Of a stretch of DNA of 43,252 nt, positions 16,151 to 24,438 are shown one piece after another; the first letter of the stretch is position 1, and every line of letters begins with the position of its first letter. Made by a program: the position numbers and the translations under genes. The stretch spans positions 1 to 43,252 of the forward strand of contig NZ_JAAAKZ010000030.1 in the NCBI RefSeq assembly GCF_009905605.1. Reading direction: 5' to 3'. Below the pieces are notes generated by a model, which saw only the letters and a program-made list of their open reading frames with translations, was not told the DNA's origin and did not search any database. The DNA comes from Runella sp. CRIBMP (GTDB lineage Bacteria > Bacteroidota > Bacteroidia > Cytophagales > Spirosomataceae).

Positions 16151-18646
16151 ATGAAAACACATGATTCATTGTTCGATGAACACGAAGTGCTCCATGATTT
16201 GAAGCACTTCTTACCCGCTCAAGCACCACTCAAAGACTTTATCCACCACAATACACTGCACGCATTTCAGGCGGACAAATTTTACGAAGCTACACAAAGA
16301 GCATCTGAATTGTTTGGATACAAAGTCTCGCTTTCGTTGGATGAATTCCGTGAATTATATAAGTCGGAGCGCATCAAAAAAGAGGTGCTTGACAAAATCA
16401 TTGTCGAAAAGAAAGGTGCAAAAGCCCTTAAGGAATGGCAAAACAACCTTATTTCGAAAAAATACGCTTCAGCGGCCTTACCGAGGGTTGGCGCATTGCG
16501 GGCCAACTGGAAAAAGCATTACCGCATTGATTTGGATTCTCTGGTGCATCCGATTCTTTTCCGAGTGCTTTGCAGTTATCTTGACCAAGGAATTTCGATT
16601 TGGAATTTCCCCATTAAAGACAAAACGTTTCTTGCTTCCATGCGGGAGCTAGAAAAAAATAGTTTTTCGAGTATTTTTCGCTCTTCTCGCGCCAAAGATT
16701 TGCTTTTAAACGGCAAGTGCGAAATCAGCTCGTTGTTGAAAATTCTGGTAGGAAAAAAAGAACTATATCAACAATACCTCTACGATCAGCAATTCGCGCA
16801 TCAGGGATGGTCGGGGATGGTATCGGCCATTGAAGACCAACCGCAAACATTGCTCGACCGCCGCAAAATATCACTCCATGATGTGGTTGTGTTTGAACTT
16901 TTATTGGAAATCGACGCCCTTGACTTTCACTGCGGTGGAGATTGGCAACCGTTAAAAGAGCGCATTATTCAAGCGCCCACGCCACTTTTTGCCCCCGTCG
17001 AAAAAACCGAACTGAACGAAGTACTTGCGCTGTGGCAAGAGGCTTTTGAATGGAGTTATTATGACCAAGTACTGACAGGAATTCAAAGTAAAAAGAAGGA
17101 GAGCGTTGATACCTCTCACAAAAGCTTTCAGGCCATGTTTTGTATCGACGACCGTGAATGCTCCCTGCGCCGCTATCTGGAAGAATTTGACCCCGCCTGC
17201 GAAACCTTTGGTACACCTGGTTTTTTTGGGGTAGAGTTCTTTTACCAACCCGAAGACGGGAAATTTTATACCAAAGTTTGTCCTGCTCCCGTCACGCCCA
17301 AATACTTAATTAAAGAAATTGGCAATAAACACCGACGCAAAAAAGATGTACATTTCAGCAAACACTCCCACTCTTTTTACGGAGGTTGGCTGATTTCCCA
17401 AACACTGGGATTTTGGTCAGCCGCGAAGTTGTTCATCAATATCTTTCGGCCTTCGATGAGTCCTGCTACGGCCTCTTCTTTCAAACACATGGACCGGTTT
17501 TCGACGCTTACCATCGAAAACAAACACGCAAATCACCAAGAAAACGACCTTCAAATTGGGTTCACGATTGATGAAATGGCCATTCGTGTCGAAAACCTGC
17601 TAAAAAGCATTGGTTTGGTAGATAATTTTGCCCCCATTGTGTACGTGATTGGACACGGAGCAAGCAGCGTAAACAACCCTCACTATGCCGCCTACGACTG
17701 CGGTGCCTGCGCGGGTCGGGCTGGCTCGGTCAACTCGCGGGTGATTTCTTTTATGGCCAACCACCCCAAAGTCAGGGCTATTTTGAGCGACCGAGGCATC
17801 ATGATTCCTGCCGATACCCAGTTTATAGGTGGCCTTCATGATACCACCCGCGACGAAATAGTGTACTTTGACGAAAACGCGCTCTCGCCCAAAAATCAGG
17901 AAAGACACAAAAAGAATGAAACAATTTTTGAGAAAGCGTTGGATTATAACGCCAAAGAACGCTCTCGGAGATTTGAATCCATTGATACCACACTGAGCCC
18001 TCAAAAAATCCACGAAAAAATCAGAACCCGCTCAGTGTCGTTGTTTGAGCCTCGGCCAGAGCTCAACCACGCCACCAACGCCCTTTGTATCATTGGCCGA
18101 CGGAGCTTATCGAAAGATGTTTTTCTGGACAGACGAGCGTTTTTAAATTCATTTGACTACCAAGTAGACCCTGAAGGAAAGTACCTACTCAATATTCTCA
18201 ATGCCGCCGCGCCCGTATGCGGAGGCATTAATCTGGAGTACTTTTTCTCGCGGGTAGATAATCAAAAATTGGGGGCCGGAACCAAATTGCCGCACAATGT
18301 GATGGGGCTTTTTGGCGTTGCCAACGGAATCGACGGTGATTTGCGCCCCGGACTGCCGAGCCAAATGATTGAGGTACACGACCCCGTACGCCTTCTGATG
18401 ATTGTGGAACACTTCCCTGAAGTAGTTTTGAAAACGATTCAAAAAAATCCCGCAACCTACGAATGGTTTATCAATGAATGGGTCAATTTGGCCGTGATAA
18501 ACCCCGAGACACAGGAAATTTCAGTGTTTAGAAACGGTGATTTTGTGCCTTATAATCCTTTGGTAAATCACGTAGACACGGTCAACGACATTACATCTTT
18601 GTTGGAAACTCACCACGAAAACCTTCCCGTTTACTCACTTAGCTAG
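16151..18646 (+). CDS. dabA: Inorganic-carbon uptake subunit DabA (UPF0753/DUF2309)
   Basis: DabA is the cytoplasmic, zinc-containing, beta-carbonic-anhydrase-like half of the DAB complex. In studied systems it converts CO2 to bicarbonate in one direction when coupled to the proton flux of DabB. The 831 residues include the predicted active-site set: Cys331 and Asp333 in FCIDDRECSLRRY, His502 in VIGHGASSVNNPHYAAYDCG and Cys517 in YDCGACAGRAG. The spacings (2 and 15) equal those I recall for the Halothiobacillus protein (C351/D353, H524/C539). PFDE-like opening motifs are replaced by LPAQAPLKDFIHHNTLHAF, normal for the family. dabB starts eight bases after the stop, so they form one operon, in dabA-dabB order. 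Some organisms have the reverse. Confidence 0.95.
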   Translation: MKTHDSLFDEHEVLHDLKHFLPAQAPLKDFIHHNTLHAFQADKFYEATQRASELFGYKVSLSLDEFRELYKSERIKKEVLDKIIVEKKGAKALKEWQNNLISKKYASAALPRVGALRANWKKHYRIDLDSLVHPILFRVLCSYLDQGISIWNFPIKDKTFLASMRELEKNSFSSIFRSSRAKDLLLNGKCEISSLLKILVGKKELYQQYLYDQQFAHQGWSGMVSAIEDQPQTLLDRRKISLHDVVVFELLLEIDALDFHCGGDWQPLKERIIQAPTPLFAPVEKTELNEVLALWQEAFEWSYYDQVLTGIQSKKKESVDTSHKSFQAMFCIDDRECSLRRYLEEFDPACETFGTPGFFGVEFFYQPEDGKFYTKVCPAPVTPKYLIKEIGNKHRRKKDVHFSKHSHSFYGGWLISQTLGFWSAAKLFINIFRPSMSPATASSFKHMDRFSTLTIENKHANHQENDLQIGFTIDEMAIRVENLLKSIGLVDNFAPIVYVIGHGASSVNNPHYAAYDCGACAGRAGSVNSRVISFMANHPKVRAILSDRGIMIPADTQFIGGLHDTTRDEIVYFDENALSPKNQERHKKNETIFEKALDYNAKERSRRFESIDTTLSPQKIHEKIRTRSVSLFEPRPELNHATNALCIIGRRSLSKDVFLDRRAFLNSFDYQVDPEGKYLLNILNAAAPVCGGINLEYFFSRVDNQKLGAGTKLPHNVMGLFGVANGIDGDLRPGLPSQMIEVHDPVRLLMIVEHFPEVVLKTIQKNPATYEWFINEWVNLAVINPETQEISVFRNGDFVPYNPLVNHVDTVNDITSLLETHHENLPVYSLS

Positions 18647-18654
18647 TTATTGCC

Positions 18655-20523
18655 ATGACCTTGTTCCTTCATATTTTTATTCTGCTCCCAGTTCTTGGAT
18701 TTATCATCAGTTTATTGGTGCCTGCGCCCAAAGAAGGCGTTATTTCGGGCGTTGCTTTTGGCACGGTGGGCTTGCATTTGGCTTCCACGATTGGCTTTAT
18801 TGGGTATTGGTTGTTGAATGGTCGCCCCATTCTGAATATCAAAGACATTGTGCTTTTTAAAGCCACGGGGTATGAGTTTTTTATTGATTTTTGTTTTGAC
18901 GAAATCGGAGCTACCTACCTTTTTGTTGGCTCGTTTTTGACTTTCCTGGTCACCATCTACAGCCGCTATTATCTCCACCGCGAGAGCGGCTACAAGCGGT
19001 TTTTCAATACGATTCTGTTCTTTTATGTAGGCTATAACATCATCATTCTCTCTGGCAACCTCGAAACCCTTTTTGTGGGCTGGGAGATTTTGGGAATTTC
19101 CTCTTTTCTATTGATTGCCTTTTATAGAGACCGTTACCTTCCGGTTAAAAACGCCGTCAAAGTATTTTCCATTTATCGAATTGGCGATGTGGGCCTGATA
19201 TTAGCCATGTGGATGAGCCACCATTTGTTTCATGAAAACATTACTTTTCTGAAATTAAATAATTATGAACTCGTCCACGAACACCTCCAAAGCCATACTT
19301 GGATTGGGGTTTTTATCTCGATTATGATCTTGATTTCGGCAGCGGCAAAATCAGCTCAGCTCCCGTTCTCCTCATGGCTACCCCGCGCCATGGAAGGGCC
19401 TACGCCCTCGACGGCCATTTTTTACGGCTCACTTTCGGTACATTTGGGCGTGTTTTTGTTATTGAGAACCTATCCTTTTTGGGAGCACCAGCTCTCGGTC
19501 CGGATTCTGATTGCGGTATTGGGGCTACTTACAGCGGTGATTACGACGGGAATTGCCCGGGTTCAATCGTCAGTAAAAAGTCAAATTGCGTACGCATCTA
19601 TTGCGCAAATTGGGTTGATTTTTATTGAAGTGGCAGCAGGTTTGGAAATACTGGCGATGTTTCACTTTGCCGGAAACGCTTTCTTGAGAACGTATCAGCT
19701 GCTGGTTTCACCGTCGGTGGTAAGTTATTTGATTCGCGAACAATTCTACAACTTCTCTCCTCGTGCCCGTTCTATCGAACATTTCTTCCCCAAAAAACTA
19801 GAATATACGCTCTATCTATTGAGCATTAAGGAGTGGAACCTAGATTCGTTGATGTACCGTTATTTATGGAATCCATTAAAATGGGCGGGTAATAAAATGA
19901 ATTTCCTGACCGTCAATCGGCTGCTGATTTTCTTTATTCCTACCTACGTCATTGGATTGGTTTGTCTTTACAATGAAGAACTGATTCCCACGAATATCCA
20001 CGCTTATCTGCCTATTTTCTTTTCGCTGATTGGGCTGTTGATGGTATTGAAATCCTTTACAGAACGCCGAAAAGCGCCGATGAGTTGGATATTGGTCATA
20101 ATGAACCACTTTTGGATTGCGCTGGCGGTTTCGTTCAACGAACATTTCAAAAACGACCAGACAATCTTGTACCTCAGTGGCATTATTGCGTCGGGAGTTT
20201 TAGGCTATTTCTGTCTTACAAAACTGAAATCCATTGAAGGTAACATTGACCTAGACCAATTCCACGGGCATTCGTCCAAACACCCCAAGCTGGCTTTTAT
20301 TTTCCTAATGGCATGTTTGGGGGTTTCGGGTTTTCCCATTACACCAACTTTTATTGGGGAGGATTTGATTTTCAGTCATATCCACGAGAATCAGGCTATT
20401 TTGGCATTGTCGGTTTCTTTGAGTTTTATCATTGACGGACTGGCCATCATCCGGATTTATGCCCGGATTTTCTTAGGGCCACACGTAAAATCAGTGTACG
20501 AAACGGCCTATCGTTCTTCATAG
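18655..20523 (+). CDS. dabB: Proton-conducting membrane subunit DabB (NuoL-like)
   Basis: A 622-residue polytopic protein related to the NuoL/Mrp antiporter subunits, which supplies proton flux to DabA. About fourteen hydrophobic helices can be counted. The antiporter core motif is FSSWLPRAMEGPTPSTAIFY followed by GSLSVHLGVFLLLR, and the N-terminal domain has NLETLFVGWEILGISSFLLI. Full-length NuoL and the other complex I subunits are absent, and dabA lies eight bases upstream, so this is DabB and not a respiratory subunit. The start at 18655 gives a good first helix. A T-run terminator follows 51 bases after the stop. Confidence 0.93.
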   Translation: MTLFLHIFILLPVLGFIISLLVPAPKEGVISGVAFGTVGLHLASTIGFIGYWLLNGRPILNIKDIVLFKATGYEFFIDFCFDEIGATYLFVGSFLTFLVTIYSRYYLHRESGYKRFFNTILFFYVGYNIIILSGNLETLFVGWEILGISSFLLIAFYRDRYLPVKNAVKVFSIYRIGDVGLILAMWMSHHLFHENITFLKLNNYELVHEHLQSHTWIGVFISIMILISAAAKSAQLPFSSWLPRAMEGPTPSTAIFYGSLSVHLGVFLLLRTYPFWEHQLSVRILIAVLGLLTAVITTGIARVQSSVKSQIAYASIAQIGLIFIEVAAGLEILAMFHFAGNAFLRTYQLLVSPSVVSYLIREQFYNFSPRARSIEHFFPKKLEYTLYLLSIKEWNLDSLMYRYLWNPLKWAGNKMNFLTVNRLLIFFIPTYVIGLVCLYNEELIPTNIHAYLPIFFSLIGLLMVLKSFTERRKAPMSWILVIMNHFWIALAVSFNEHFKNDQTILYLSGIIASGVLGYFCLTKLKSIEGNIDLDQFHGHSSKHPKLAFIFLMACLGVSGFPITPTFIGEDLIFSHIHENQAILALSVSLSFIIDGLAIIRIYARIFLGPHVKSVYETAYRSS

Positions 20524-20573
20524 ATTCGATATTGTCTGTAGTTTATTTGTTTAGTGTTAGTAGTGATACCGAA

Positions 20574-20606
20574 AGAGGCTGTCTATGAAGGCAGTCTCTT
20601 TTTTTT
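20574..20606 (+). terminator. Terminator of the dabAB operon
   Basis: A 10-bp stem (AGAGGCTGTC with GGCAGTCTCT, two wobble pairs) with loop TATGAA is followed by eight T residues (20599-20606). Confidence 0.85.
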
Positions 20607-20663
20607 ACAGACCTCAAAAGAGAATGAATGGGGCATTTCTCAGATTTGAATTGATGATTCGAT

Positions 20664-20671
20664 TATCTTTG
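20664..20671 (+). promoter_or_regulatory. -7 element of the EEP-AraC operon
   Basis: TATCTTTG matches TAnnTTTG 33 bases before the GTG start. TTTG at 20645-20648 is only 15 bases upstream, so the -33 is doubtful. Confidence 0.5.
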
Positions 20672-20703
20672 TTTGCAATTGTTTCCCTTAACTCCGTTGG
20701 ACT

Positions 20704-21492
20704 GTGCGCGTTTTTAACTATTTTTTGTTGTTATTTCTGGGGTGTTATGCTGGGATTTCTACCTATGGACAGAAGTCAAAACCTGCCCCAATCAAGTTGA
20801 AAGTGATGACCTTCAACATTCACCACGGCGAAAATAACTTGGGCAAAACCAACCTGACCCGCGTGGCAGATTTAATCAAAAAGCACAAGCCCGACTTTGT
20901 AGCTTTGCAAGAAATTGACAGCGGAGCCACGCGCTCGGGGAAGTTGAACCAAATGCGAATCTTATCGCTGTTGACGGGCTATGAGCAGGCCTTTGGTAAA
21001 ACCATTGATTTACAGGGCGGAAAATACGGCCTTGGCATCTTGTCGACCCGCCCGATAGAGGCAGTTCAGCGGCTCAAGCTCCCCAATCCAGATTCCACTG
21101 AGCCGCGCTTGCTGATGTGCGCTTTAGTGGATCTCGGCGTTAACAAATACGTTCGGTTTTGCACTACACACCTCGACCATCGGTCGCCGCTGAATCGAGG
21201 CCTGCAAGCGGCGGTCATTAACGAAAATTTACAGAATAGTCTATATCCAGTGATTGTAGGCGGGGATTTTAACGCCACCGCCGATGAGCATACCCTTGAA
21301 GCAATGACCAAATACTGGAACGACGCGGGCGCAAACACCGAAGGGGCCACGTACCCAGGCAACGGTAAGCGAATTGATTACTTTTGGACGCACAAAGAAA
21401 GCCCGTTTAAGGTGCTTGATTATCACGTCTTGTACGAGCCTACCACCTCCGATCACCTTCCCGTAGTTGTTACTTACTCATTCGAAAAATGA
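20704..21492 (+). CDS. Secreted endonuclease/exonuclease/phosphatase-family hydrolase
   Basis: A metal-dependent phosphodiesterase of the EEP (DNase I/sphingomyelinase-like) fold, exported by a signal peptide (MRVFNYFLLLFLGCYAGIS, cleavage near TYGQ). The family motifs appear in order: TFNIHHGE, ALQEIDSGATRSG, TTHLDHRSP, GGDFNATADE, RIDYFWT and SDHLPVVV, so the metal and catalytic residues are intact. The 262-residue length is typical of the glucan or lipid phosphodiesterase branch; the natural substrate is unknown. The start codon is GTG at 20704, chosen because it opens the signal peptide and no ATG is near. The stop overlaps the next gene by four bases, implying coupled translation with an AraC regulator, an unusual pairing. 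Confidence 0.9.
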   Translation: MRVFNYFLLLFLGCYAGISTYGQKSKPAPIKLKVMTFNIHHGENNLGKTNLTRVADLIKKHKPDFVALQEIDSGATRSGKLNQMRILSLLTGYEQAFGKTIDLQGGKYGLGILSTRPIEAVQRLKLPNPDSTEPRLLMCALVDLGVNKYVRFCTTHLDHRSPLNRGLQAAVINENLQNSLYPVIVGGDFNATADEHTLEAMTKYWNDAGANTEGATYPGNGKRIDYFWTHKESPFKVLDYHVLYEPTTSDHLPVVVTYSFEK

Positions 21493-22352
21493 AAGCACTG
21501 CTTTTTCGCGTCCCCACCGTTGATGACCGCTCGTTTCGGGTGCAGGTAGATCACGATAAACACTTTTACCAGCGTCTTCATTTTCACCCCGAATTTCAGT
21601 TGACATTGATTAAGGAAGGCACTGGAACATTGGTGGTTGGTGACCGCATTGACCGTTTTCAACCTTATGATTTAGTACTGTTGGGGGCCAATGTGCCGCA
21701 TGTGATGCTCAACGATGTGGACTATTTTCAACCAGATTCGCAGCGTCAAGTCATGGCGTATTCATTCTTTTTTAAAGAATCTATTCTGGGCGAAATTTTC
21801 ATCACATCACCCGAATTGATGCACATTGCTGAATTGCTGCGAGAAGCCACGCATGGGGTACGGATTCGATTTTCGGGGCCTAATTCACTCACCGATAGGC
21901 TAGAAAAAATAAATGAACTCCGTCCTTTTGAGCAATTAATGCTGCTGCTAAACACGCTTGACACCCTTACGCTCACGCCCGACTGCGAACGTCTATCGGG
22001 AACATCCTACAAAAATCCGAACAAGCCCGTTGACCATCAGCGATTAGAAAACGTTTTTAACTTTATTCTGACCAATTATGCCAACGCCATTACCCTCGAC
22101 GACATTGCGGGTGTGGCCAATTTGACGCCTCATGCATTTTGTCGGTTTTTGCGGGTTCATACCCGTAAAACCTTCTCCCAACTACTCAATGAAGTGCGGA
22201 TTGAGCACGCTTGCCGGTTGTTGAAAGACTCCACGCAAAGCGTCAGCCAAATTGCTTTTTCGTGCGGGTATGCCAATTTGTCTAATTTCAATCGACAGTT
22301 TAAACAGGTAACCGGTATGCCGCCACGCGACTACCTAAAAAAAACTAATTGA
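21489..22352 (+). CDS. AraC-family transcriptional regulator with cupin sensor
   Basis: A 287-residue regulator. The N-terminal half is a cupin-like ligand domain (FHPEFQLTLIKEGTGTLVVG and DLVLLGANVPHVML). The C-terminal AraC DNA-binding domain holds two helix-turn-helix units, ITLDDIAGVANLTPHAFCRF and SVSQIAFSCGYANLSNFNRQ, followed by the family end motif GMPPRDYLKK. It overlaps the phosphodiesterase gene by four bases (ATGA). The dihydrodipicolinate-synthase-like gene begins 172 bases downstream with its own -7 box, and in related Bacteroidota an AraC protein of this type stands next to that aldolase gene. It may therefore control it. Confidence 0.92.
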   Translation: MKALLFRVPTVDDRSFRVQVDHDKHFYQRLHFHPEFQLTLIKEGTGTLVVGDRIDRFQPYDLVLLGANVPHVMLNDVDYFQPDSQRQVMAYSFFFKESILGEIFITSPELMHIAELLREATHGVRIRFSGPNSLTDRLEKINELRPFEQLMLLLNTLDTLTLTPDCERLSGTSYKNPNKPVDHQRLENVFNFILTNYANAITLDDIAGVANLTPHAFCRFLRVHTRKTFSQLLNEVRIEHACRLLKDSTQSVSQIAFSCGYANLSNFNRQFKQVTGMPPRDYLKKTN

Positions 22353-22460
22353 TGCAAAGTGATAGTTCTTTATCCATTTAGAAGAAATAAAATGTAGTTT
22401 TTGAATAAAATACTATTAAAATCAGTCAACTGGCGAAAAGTTTGGCAAGCTCAGGCACGT

Positions 22461-22468
22461 TAATTTTG
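22461..22468 (+). promoter_or_regulatory. -7 element of the DapA-family gene
   Basis: TAATTTTG fits TAnnTTTG exactly, 56 bases before the ATG. TTTG at 22441-22444 is 16 bases upstream, slightly short for a -33. Confidence 0.5.
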
Positions 22469-22524
22469 TAGCATACAAACTAGTTAACATTTACGTTTCT
22501 GCATAATCTCAAAACTTTCCTCAT

Positions 22525-23430
22525 ATGAAGCCCAATTGGATAGGCGTATATCCCGCCGTGACAACAAAATTTTTTGAAGACGAAACCCTCGATCTCAAAA
22601 CGTTTGCCTACAACATTGACGAACAAATCAAAGCTGGCGTACACGGCATTATCATCTGCGGTTCGCTGGGCGAAAACAGTACGTTGACCTACGCCGAAAA
22701 GCTGGAGCTTTTGACGGCGGCCCGTGAGACTATCGCCGACCGCGTACCGTTGATCATCGGCATTGCAGAAAACATCACCCGCATGGCGGTTTCGTTCGTG
22801 AAAGAAGCGGCGGGTGCGGGCGCAGACGGCTTTATGCTGTTGCCCCCCATGCGCTACCCATCCGATGAGCGCGAAACGTTGCATTATATGCACACCGTAG
22901 CAGATGCAACTGATTTGCCCGTGATGATTTACAACAATCCCGTGGCTTACAAGACCTTGGTCACTATTCCGATGTTCAAAGATTTGGCCCAAAATGCCCA
23001 CTTTGAATCTATGAAAGAGTCGACGGGCGATATTCGCTACATGACCGACATCATCAACGAACTCGGCGGTCGTTTTAAAATCCTTTCGGGCGTAGATGAT
23101 ATGGCGTTGGAGAGTCTCCTCATGGGAGCCGACGGCTGGATTGCTGGTTTGGTAGACGCGTTCCCGCGCGAAACGGTCGTGATTTATGAATTGGCCAAAC
23201 AAGGTCGGATTGAAGAAGCCCGCGAAATATACCGTTGGTTCTACCCGCTGCTGCACTTAGACGTATCGACCAAGTTTGTGCAAAACATCAAATTGGCCGA
23301 AGTGGCTACGGGCTTAGGAACAGAATACGTGCGCCAGCCGCGTCTGCCGTTGATTGGCGCCGAGCGTGAGCACGTGCTAAAAGTTATCAATGATTCATTG
23401 GCGAAGCGGCCAGTTTTGCCTGCGATATAA
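22525..23430 (+). CDS. DapA-superfamily aldolase/deaminase, possibly hydroxyproline catabolic
   Basis: A TIM-barrel Schiff-base enzyme of 301 residues. The catalytic Lys is in SMKESTGDIRYM and the Tyr in VMIYNNPVAYK. The substrate loop reads CGSLGENSTLT, where true dihydrodipicolinate synthases have G-T-T-G-E. This variant loop, with GVYPAVTTKF at the start, LLPPMRYPSDE and IKLAEVATGLGTEYVRQPRLP at the end, resembles proteins I associate with hydroxyproline catabolism in Bacteroidota (1-pyrroline-4-hydroxy-2-carboxylate deaminase). That function is inferred. The epimerase, oxidase and dehydrogenase genes of that pathway are not next to it; only the AraC regulator precedes it. True DapA in lysine synthesis is less likely. 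Confidence 0.85.
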   Translation: MKPNWIGVYPAVTTKFFEDETLDLKTFAYNIDEQIKAGVHGIIICGSLGENSTLTYAEKLELLTAARETIADRVPLIIGIAENITRMAVSFVKEAAGAGADGFMLLPPMRYPSDERETLHYMHTVADATDLPVMIYNNPVAYKTLVTIPMFKDLAQNAHFESMKESTGDIRYMTDIINELGGRFKILSGVDDMALESLLMGADGWIAGLVDAFPRETVVIYELAKQGRIEEAREIYRWFYPLLHLDVSTKFVQNIKLAEVATGLGTEYVRQPRLPLIGAEREHVLKVINDSLAKRPVLPAI

Positions 23431-23438
23431 AATCTCTC

Positions 23439-23491
23439 AACCGCAAAGTTCGCAAAGAATTGTCTTTGTGTTCTTTGTGCACTTTGCGGTT
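23439..23491 (+). terminator. Long CGCAAAG-rich hairpin after the DapA-family gene
   Basis: Perfect 11-bp outer arms (AACCGCAAAGT and ACTTTGCGGTT) continue inward as CGCAAAGAA pairing with TTCTTTGTG, with one mismatch and one wobble. It starts eight bases after the stop codon. The short repeated word (C)GCAAAG gives it the look of a dispersed genomic palindrome used as a terminator. Confidence 0.65.
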
Positions 23492-23874
23492 AAATTCTTT
23501 AACTAAGCTTCACCCTTCTCTATCTCTTCATACTGCTTTGCACCCGCACTGAGCCACTGTTGGTGCGTGTTCGGCACTTACCCAAATCTTCACTTTCTTG
23601 ACCCTCAACGTCGAACTGACAGTTACCCCAATCATAATTTAAAATTTTTGGAGAGCGTTAGATTTTTTTAGGATTATGTTCTAATCAAACCTATCTGTTT
23701 TGGGAAGTTTCCTACCTTTAGAAGAACACCTTTTACCTGATTTTATTCTAATCTATTTTGAGTTGATGCGTGTGGAGAAAATGGCTGATTTGCTCAATGT
23801 TTATCTTCTAGAAGATAAGAATTATCCAAACTCATCTCCGTAGAAGAAGAGCTCACTTTCAAAAGGTTTTCAAA
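23492..23874. other. Intergenic region between convergent genes, with an 18-bp palindrome
   Basis: No full gene is seen. TTATCTTCTAGAAGATAA at 23801-23818 is a perfect palindrome. A 25-codon open stretch beginning at the ATG at 23766 reads MRVEKMADLLNVYLLEDK before it stops. Its NVYLLED stretch recalls the start of a receiver domain, but this is too short to call. Confidence 0.4.
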
Positions 23875-24438
23875 TTACAGATGATCAGGCTGGTTTTTTT
23901 TCTGTAGATTATGAATGTCCTGATATTTTTTAGGCGTCACCCCGACATATTTCAAGAAAACTTTGTTGAATTTGATGTTTTGCGAATACCCGAATCGTTG
24001 GGATATTTCAACCGCTTTAAAACCCTGCAAGAGTAACGTTTTGGCATACTCTATTCGTTTCTCCATGAATAATTGGTAAAAGGTTTTTCCATACACAGCC
24101 TTAAATCTATTTTTAAACGACCCGATAGAAATCCCTACTTCAGCCGCAATTTCATCCGCTTTGGGAGGAAACTGCTCTAGATTACTTGTAAGGTATTTTA
24201 AACAAATAGATTCAAATGCGTCGACCTTCGAGTTAACAGAGACAAAAGTGCTGTCGGTCTTCGTATCCTGCTCCGTTTCGGAGGTTGAGCCAATTGTTTG
24301 GGGTGAGTCTTGGCTATAAGTTGAAGAGGTCAGAGTAAAAGTTATCTTATTGGACATCAGTAGTGTAACTACCGTTTGGGCGTTTTCGGCTGGAATCACA
24401 AATTCAACAGTCGAAGGGTGTTGGATCATATTCACCAT
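23875..24438 (-). CDS. Short AraC-type DNA-binding protein
   Basis: 187 residues: a divergent N-terminal part of about 75 residues, low-complexity and Ser/Thr-rich around SSTYSQDSPQTIGSTSETEQ, then one AraC domain with two helix-turn-helix units (KADEIAAEVGISIGSFKNRF and KAVEISQRFGYSQNIKFNKV) and the end motif GVTPKKYQD. There is no ligand-binding cupin. Its ATG overlaps the stop of the upstream AraC gene by seven bases, so the two are translated together. Together with the LytTR regulator upstream it forms a minus-strand regulatory run. Confidence 0.9.
   Translation of the reverse strand: MVNMIQHPSTVEFVIPAENAQTVVTLLMSNKITFTLTSSTYSQDSPQTIGSTSETEQDTKTDSTFVSVNSKVDAFESICLKYLTSNLEQFPPKADEIAAEVGISIGSFKNRFKAVYGKTFYQLFMEKRIEYAKTLLLQGFKAVEISQRFGYSQNIKFNKVFLKYVGVTPKKYQDIHNLQKKNQPDHL

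Noticed and set aside
17600-18013. 137-residue minus-strand frame within dabA
   Set aside because: Antisense to the DabA active-site region, whose conserved residues fix the sense frame.
22480-23256. Long (258-residue) minus-strand frame opposite the DapA-family gene
   Set aside because: It is the antisense shadow of a clear enzyme gene with intact catalytic motifs; the shadow has no recognisable motif or promoter.
23766-23843. Possible receiver-domain relic (NVYLLED) before the AraC pair
   Set aside because: Only 25 codons and one short word of resemblance; not enough to call a pseudogene.
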